Source of the DNA: Catenovulum sediminis
Lineage (GTDB): Bacteria; Pseudomonadota; Gammaproteobacteria; Enterobacterales; Alteromonadaceae
NCBI RefSeq assembly: GCF_007289895.1
Contig: NZ_CP041661.1
Coordinates: forward strand, 124,001 to 188,000
Direction of reading: 5' to 3'
Length of the DNA stretch: 64,000 bases
The notes beneath the pieces are model-generated. The model had not been told where the DNA came from. It worked only from the letters and a program-made list of their open reading frames with translations, and ran no database searches. Shown piece after piece: positions 55,028 through 64,000 of this stretch; the stretch's first letter is position 1, and each line of letters begins with the position of its first letter. The position numbers and the translations under genes were made by a program.

Positions 55028-57172
55028 ATGTTAAACTGCGGAGTAATATTATCTCGACTGGTAAAAAATTTGGTTGCTCCGCATAACTCTGGATACTTTA
55101 TCGGCAAGTGGTACGTCGAGCCGCATACTAGAAGCCTTAAAAACCAAGATACAGAGTACAAACTCCCTCCAAATATAATGGAAACCCTTGCAATATTAGC
55201 GCAAAATTACGGACAGGTTGTCAGCAAAGAAACCTTACATCAGCACGTTTGGGGTAACACGATAGTTTCTGATGATTCCATTAGCAAAGCCATTGCAGAG
55301 CTGCGTCGATACTTAAACGACTCAGCAAAAGAACCTAAATATATAGAAACAGTGACAAAAAAAGGTTACCGATTAATTATTGAACCTAGATCACAGGCCG
55401 CAAAAACTCAAAATCGAACATTTATTAAAGCGCCTGTTGTCAGTAGTATTTTCGTTTTTCTCATCATATCTATAATCGCTACTTACATCACAAAGAAACA
55501 ACATTCAACCTCTATTAATTTTAGTCAGCTGTGGCTGAATAATCAGATGTACCATGAGCACTATGCCAATTATGACAACAGTGGGCGGTTTTTGGTCAGC
55601 CAAATTCATAAAAATAACATGGAAGGTATTGCTATTCGAGATTTACAGTTGGAGACCTACACTGAATTATTTAGCGATAAACTCTATCATTATATTCGCC
55701 CTAAAATTTCACCGTCGGGTCAGGAATTAGCATTTTTTAAAATTAGTAATGACTCAACAGCCAAGACATGCGAACTTATTGTGTATACATTCTTGTCAAA
55801 AAATAGCCGCTCGGTTGCCAACTGTATGAACTTCCTTAAAGAAAGTTTTTCTTGGAGTCACGATAACACAGCGATGTATTTATCAATAGATAATCGTCAA
55901 TCCTTTGAGAAAGGGCAAGCTAAGCCTAAAAACCCCAATGCACTGTTCACTATCGGCAGGCTTAATATAGCGACAGGCAGAATTAACCAAATTATACGCG
56001 CACAATCAACAACAAACCCATTAATTCACCCTGTAGCGAATAAAGACGATCAATTAATCGTTTATATAGAATATAATCTAAGCTCTGAGCAAAGTTATAT
56101 TAAGGTTTTTAATAAAGCAACCCAGAAAATTTCAAAAATATACTCTGTGCAAGGGTTTATTCATGATATTAAATGGAGCCCTGACGATACAAATCTATAT
56201 TATTCGACAGCACACAATGTAAATTCTGGCCTGTGGCTTCTTGATATCCATTCAAAAGAAGTCAAACAAATAAAACAAGACAAAATAACTAACTTTGACT
56301 TTCACCCCAATGGACAAAGCATCGCTATTAGCTCTTTAGAAGTTTGGTCGTCAGTATACAGTGCATCAAAAAATCACCATGATGCCTTTAATTGGGAGGA
56401 TGTGCTAAATCCGAAATACAACATTGACAGCATTGACATAAATTATGCGGGTGATCAGCTTTTGATGCTTGCTCATAAAGACGGAAGTTCTAAGTTGTGG
56501 CAGTACGACTTGATTAGTAAAGTATTCACTGAGGTAAATTTCCCCTCCCCCGAAACCAAATCTTCACCAAAATGGTCAAGTGACGGTAAAAAAATTGCTT
56601 TTATAACTCATGCTGAAAACGACTTAGCTTCTTTGATCGTGCTGCTTTCCGACCCACCTTATAACACACTTGCTCGCATCACAAATGTAAACAGTTTTAG
56701 CTGGCTCAACAATTCAAACCAGATTATGATTAGTCAACCCGAACCGGATATTCAAACGAGTATATACACAATAAATACGCAGGAATTAACCCCCGTTACA
56801 AAACAATATTTCTACCGGTTTGCAGCACTCTCCGAAAACGAAATAGTATTTCAGCCAACCTATGCGAGTGCATTAAACTATGCATTTTTTACACAAGGAA
56901 AAGTAAGTAATCAATACTCTATATCGCCGGATAATATGCTCAATGAATGGTACATTCGTGACCGCTTATTGACAGTGCATTATGATGTAGACAACACACC
57001 TGAGATTGTGCAACTGCCTATCAATAAAAATACTTTTGAGTTACTAAAAAAACACGATAAACGCTCTAGAATAAAGTTTACGGTCGATAAATCGGGCAAC
57101 AAAATCATCTTTTTAACGAACACAGTAGCCAATAGGCAAGTGTATACTCTAAAACCTGTACTCAGTAACTGA
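55028..57172 (+). CDS. CadC-like membrane transcription regulator with TolB-type propeller
   Basis: The 714-residue protein has an N-terminal winged-helix DNA-binding domain of the OmpR type at about residues 24-115 (LPPNIMETLAILAQNYGQVVS, DDSISKAIAELRRYLND, YIETVTKKGYRLI). A single membrane helix follows at about 134-156. The long periplasmic part resembles TolB/WD-type propellers (SPSGQELAFFKIS; SPDDTNLYYSTAHN; SSDGKKIAFITHAE). Such proteins sense a periplasmic ligand or protein and act directly on DNA. It starts 15 bases after the GlyGly-CTERM gene and is probably co-transcribed with it; the two may be a ligand-sensor pair. Confidence 0.85.
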   Translation: MLNCGVILSRLVKNLVAPHNSGYFIGKWYVEPHTRSLKNQDTEYKLPPNIMETLAILAQNYGQVVSKETLHQHVWGNTIVSDDSISKAIAELRRYLNDSAKEPKYIETVTKKGYRLIIEPRSQAAKTQNRTFIKAPVVSSIFVFLIISIIATYITKKQHSTSINFSQLWLNNQMYHEHYANYDNSGRFLVSQIHKNNMEGIAIRDLQLETYTELFSDKLYHYIRPKISPSGQELAFFKISNDSTAKTCELIVYTFLSKNSRSVANCMNFLKESFSWSHDNTAMYLSIDNRQSFEKGQAKPKNPNALFTIGRLNIATGRINQIIRAQSTTNPLIHPVANKDDQLIVYIEYNLSSEQSYIKVFNKATQKISKIYSVQGFIHDIKWSPDDTNLYYSTAHNVNSGLWLLDIHSKEVKQIKQDKITNFDFHPNGQSIAISSLEVWSSVYSASKNHHDAFNWEDVLNPKYNIDSIDINYAGDQLLMLAHKDGSSKLWQYDLISKVFTEVNFPSPETKSSPKWSSDGKKIAFITHAENDLASLIVLLSDPPYNTLARITNVNSFSWLNNSNQIMISQPEPDIQTSIYTINTQELTPVTKQYFYRFAALSENEIVFQPTYASALNYAFFTQGKVSNQYSISPDNMLNEWYIRDRLLTVHYDVDNTPEIVQLPINKNTFELLKKHDKRSRIKFTVDKSGNKIIFLTNTVANRQVYTLKPVLSN

Positions 57173-57320
57173 TATGTTGATCCCCCTAAATCATCAAACT
57201 CAGAGCCCAAACCATAAGAAAAGCGGTTAACCCCAACAAGGTTTCCAAAACCATAAACAGCAGAATAGGCATAATTAGGACAAAACCAGCCCGATACTAA
57301 AAGATGATGAGGTTAAACGG

Positions 57321-57815
57321 CTATTTGCACCCATATACGAGGCGAGTGGCAGTTTTGCCTACAGACCAATGTGCCAAATTTTGAGTTTCAGATAAATTTT
57401 GATACCAGTTGTTAAAAACCAAATCAAACTCAGTGAGCCTAATATATCCAAAATCATGCTTTCGGTGGCCATTTAACACATCGACAAAATGCTGAGCATC
57501 GCGCATCTGCGTTTTTAGCCTAACGGCGGTTACATGCGCTGTACTTACACAAGAAGACGAAGCCGTGACACCTGCAAAGTGAATTTCGATCGGCTTTATC
57601 TTGTGCATACATTGCAAAAAAATATCCACGTAACGCTCGCTCTGGATATCATTTAATTTAAAACCGGCGACACAACTGATAATGGACAGAATTGTCAGGT
57701 GCAATTCATTTGCGGGATAATAATATTGTTGCGGTTCAATACTCTGTAACTGGGCCAAAAATTCGTGCACTTTTTGACTAACGTTTTGCTTATTTTTAAC
57801 TGCGAAGTACACCAC
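57321..57815 (-). CDS. 2H phosphoesterase-like protein
   Basis: The 164-residue soluble protein has ANELHLTILSIISC, which fits the first HxT motif of LigT/2H phosphoesterases, at about residue 38. The following YVDIFLQCMHKIKPIEIHFAGVTASSSCV fits the middle strand pattern of one branch of the family. The second HxT motif expected near the C-terminus is not clear; HVTAVRLKT is a possible, shifted candidate. The gene may be diverged or inactive. It is a lone gene convergent with the CadC-like gene and with no obvious partner. Confidence 0.5.
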   Translation of the reverse strand: MVYFAVKNKQNVSQKVHEFLAQLQSIEPQQYYYPANELHLTILSIISCVAGFKLNDIQSERYVDIFLQCMHKIKPIEIHFAGVTASSSCVSTAHVTAVRLKTQMRDAQHFVDVLNGHRKHDFGYIRLTEFDLVFNNWYQNLSETQNLAHWSVGKTATRLVYGCK

Positions 57816-57985
57816 ATCTCGTCATAAATTTTACTCAGCAAAATACGCCTCTGCTTTTATTGTAGGGTGTGTTGTTACATTAATTGAATTTCCCGATTAC
57901 CTCTATCTATTTTCTCCGCTCTCCTTTTATTAGCGACATTTTTATACTGATTGCGAATTCCATAACAAATAACAATTGCAGGTGA

Positions 57986-60208
<2,223 letters not shown>

Positions 60209-60219
60209 CTTTACTAAAC

Positions 60220-60250
60220 AAAAATGCCGGATGAATAACCCGGCATTTTT
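60220..60250. terminator. Terminator after katG
   Basis: AAAAATGCCGG (60220-60230) pairs with CCGGCATTTTT (60240-60250) around 9 bases, 11 bases after the stop, with A and T runs on both sides. It can serve katG and the convergent beta-galactosidase gene. Confidence 0.9.
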
Positions 60251-60297
60251 GTTGTTTTTATTTTACGCTTATTCTTTAGCGCGTTAATTCATTACCC

Positions 60298-63591
<3,294 letters not shown>

Positions 63592-63702
63592 TTATTGCTG
63601 AACGAGTTTATAAACTTCACTGCCCGCGGCCAAAAATGCGCCCATCCCTAAGTGTAAAATGCAGTTTCACGGGGTTTACGCGTCGGATATAAACTGTCCG
63701 CT

Positions 63703-64000
63703 CTATTGAGGCGAAATGCCTTCTAGTGTTGGCATTACTTGAATAATATTACCGCTTGCATCAAAGCTGAGTTTATCGATACTCACTTCCCGATGGTAAC
63801 CGGCTGAACGCCCCATGCTTATGCCATGCGGACGCGTAAATCTGTGATAAACGATAAACCATTCATCTGTACCTAGTATGTTAATCACCGAGTTGTGGCC
63901 TGTGGCAAAAATGGCTTGCTCTGGATCTTTAGTGATGACCCAGTTTTGTTCAGGAATAGTAAGTGGCCCCAAAGGTGAGTCTGCCATCGCCCAACGTACA
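63703..64000 (-). CDS. Glycoside hydrolase family 43 enzyme, 5' part beyond window
   Basis: The visible C-terminal 98 residues include YVRWAMADSPLGPL-type sequence at the edge, FATGHNSVINILGTDEWFIVYHRFT and GYHREVSIDKLSFDASGNII, the characteristic tail of five-bladed GH43 enzymes. The GHN-S and YHRF segments fit the glutamate-less final blade of arabinofuranosidase or galactosidase subfamilies. It runs off the right edge. Substrate likely an arabinoside or galactoside. It is followed in direction by the GH2 gene after 156 bases. Confidence 0.85.
   Translation of the reverse strand, partial: VRWAMADSPLGPLTIPEQNWVITKDPEQAIFATGHNSVINILGTDEWFIVYHRFTRPHGISMGRSAGYHREVSIDKLSFDASGNIIQVMPTLEGISPQ

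Overview
The window looks like a chromosomal segment of a marine, polysaccharide-degrading gammaproteobacterium, most likely an Alteromonadales of the Catenovulum/Paraglaciecola type. This is inferred from the AT-rich coding style, TonB-dependent receptors, a tryptophan-halogenase cluster, sulfatases, many secreted glycoside hydrolases, a TRAP transporter, PEP-CTERM and GlyGly-CTERM proteins, and a DUF3649/PepSY/DUF3325 iron module. No rRNA, tRNA or CRISPR was seen.

Layout. 1-2.1 kb is a mobile-DNA scar: a broken IS91-type (HUH) transposase and two small genes arranged like integron cassettes around an attC-like site. 2.2-7.0 kb: a membrane AraC-type regulator divergent from two secreted sulfatases. 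7.4-12.2 kb: a PEP-CTERM protein, a DctPQM TRAP transporter and a secreted nucleoside-hydrolase-like protein. 12.5-15.1 kb: a GH9 lipoprotein. 15.2-19.7 kb (minus strand): an island of toxin/immunity pieces comprising an unknown immunity-like gene, a Fic protein with 24-bp tandem repeats upstream, an Imm49-like gene behind a decapitated toxin domain, and further broken pieces. 19.8-21 kb: a PAS chemoreceptor-like protein.

21-33 kb is a fucose/galactoside catabolic region: a periplasmic beta-propeller dehydrogenase-like protein with its cytochrome c, FucP, a GH29 fucosidase, a kelch lipoprotein, a mutarotase, a Tat-exported GH42 beta-galactosidase and a LacI-type-sensor diguanylate cyclase. 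33-39.7 kb is an iron module with Fur-like boxes: two-component system, TonB receptor, DUF3649, PepSY protein and DUF3325. 40.5-46.3 kb holds REP/BIME-like palindromes joined by 7-bp tandem repeats. An IS4-family element sits exactly in the apex of one palindrome. The repeats flank an operon of a (frameshifted) TPR/2OG-oxygenase gene and a flavin-dependent tryptophan halogenase, downstream of a large TonB receptor. 49-57 kb: a DUF3083-like protein, a GH53 galactanase with three C-terminal repeat modules and LacI-type operators, a GlyGly-CTERM propeller protein and a CadC-like regulator. 57-64 kb: a 2H-phosphoesterase-like protein, an exported KatG, a GH2 beta-galactosidase lipoprotein and the end of a GH43 enzyme.

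Taken together, the sulfatases, GH9, GH29, GH42, GH53, GH2 and GH43 enzymes with FucP suggest use of a fucosylated, partly sulfated galactan or arabinogalactan. Uptake would run through TonB receptors, FucP and the TRAP system, with control by AraC-type, LacI-type, CadC-type and c-di-GMP regulators. The substrate is an inference. All calls come from reading the sequence; no database search was run.
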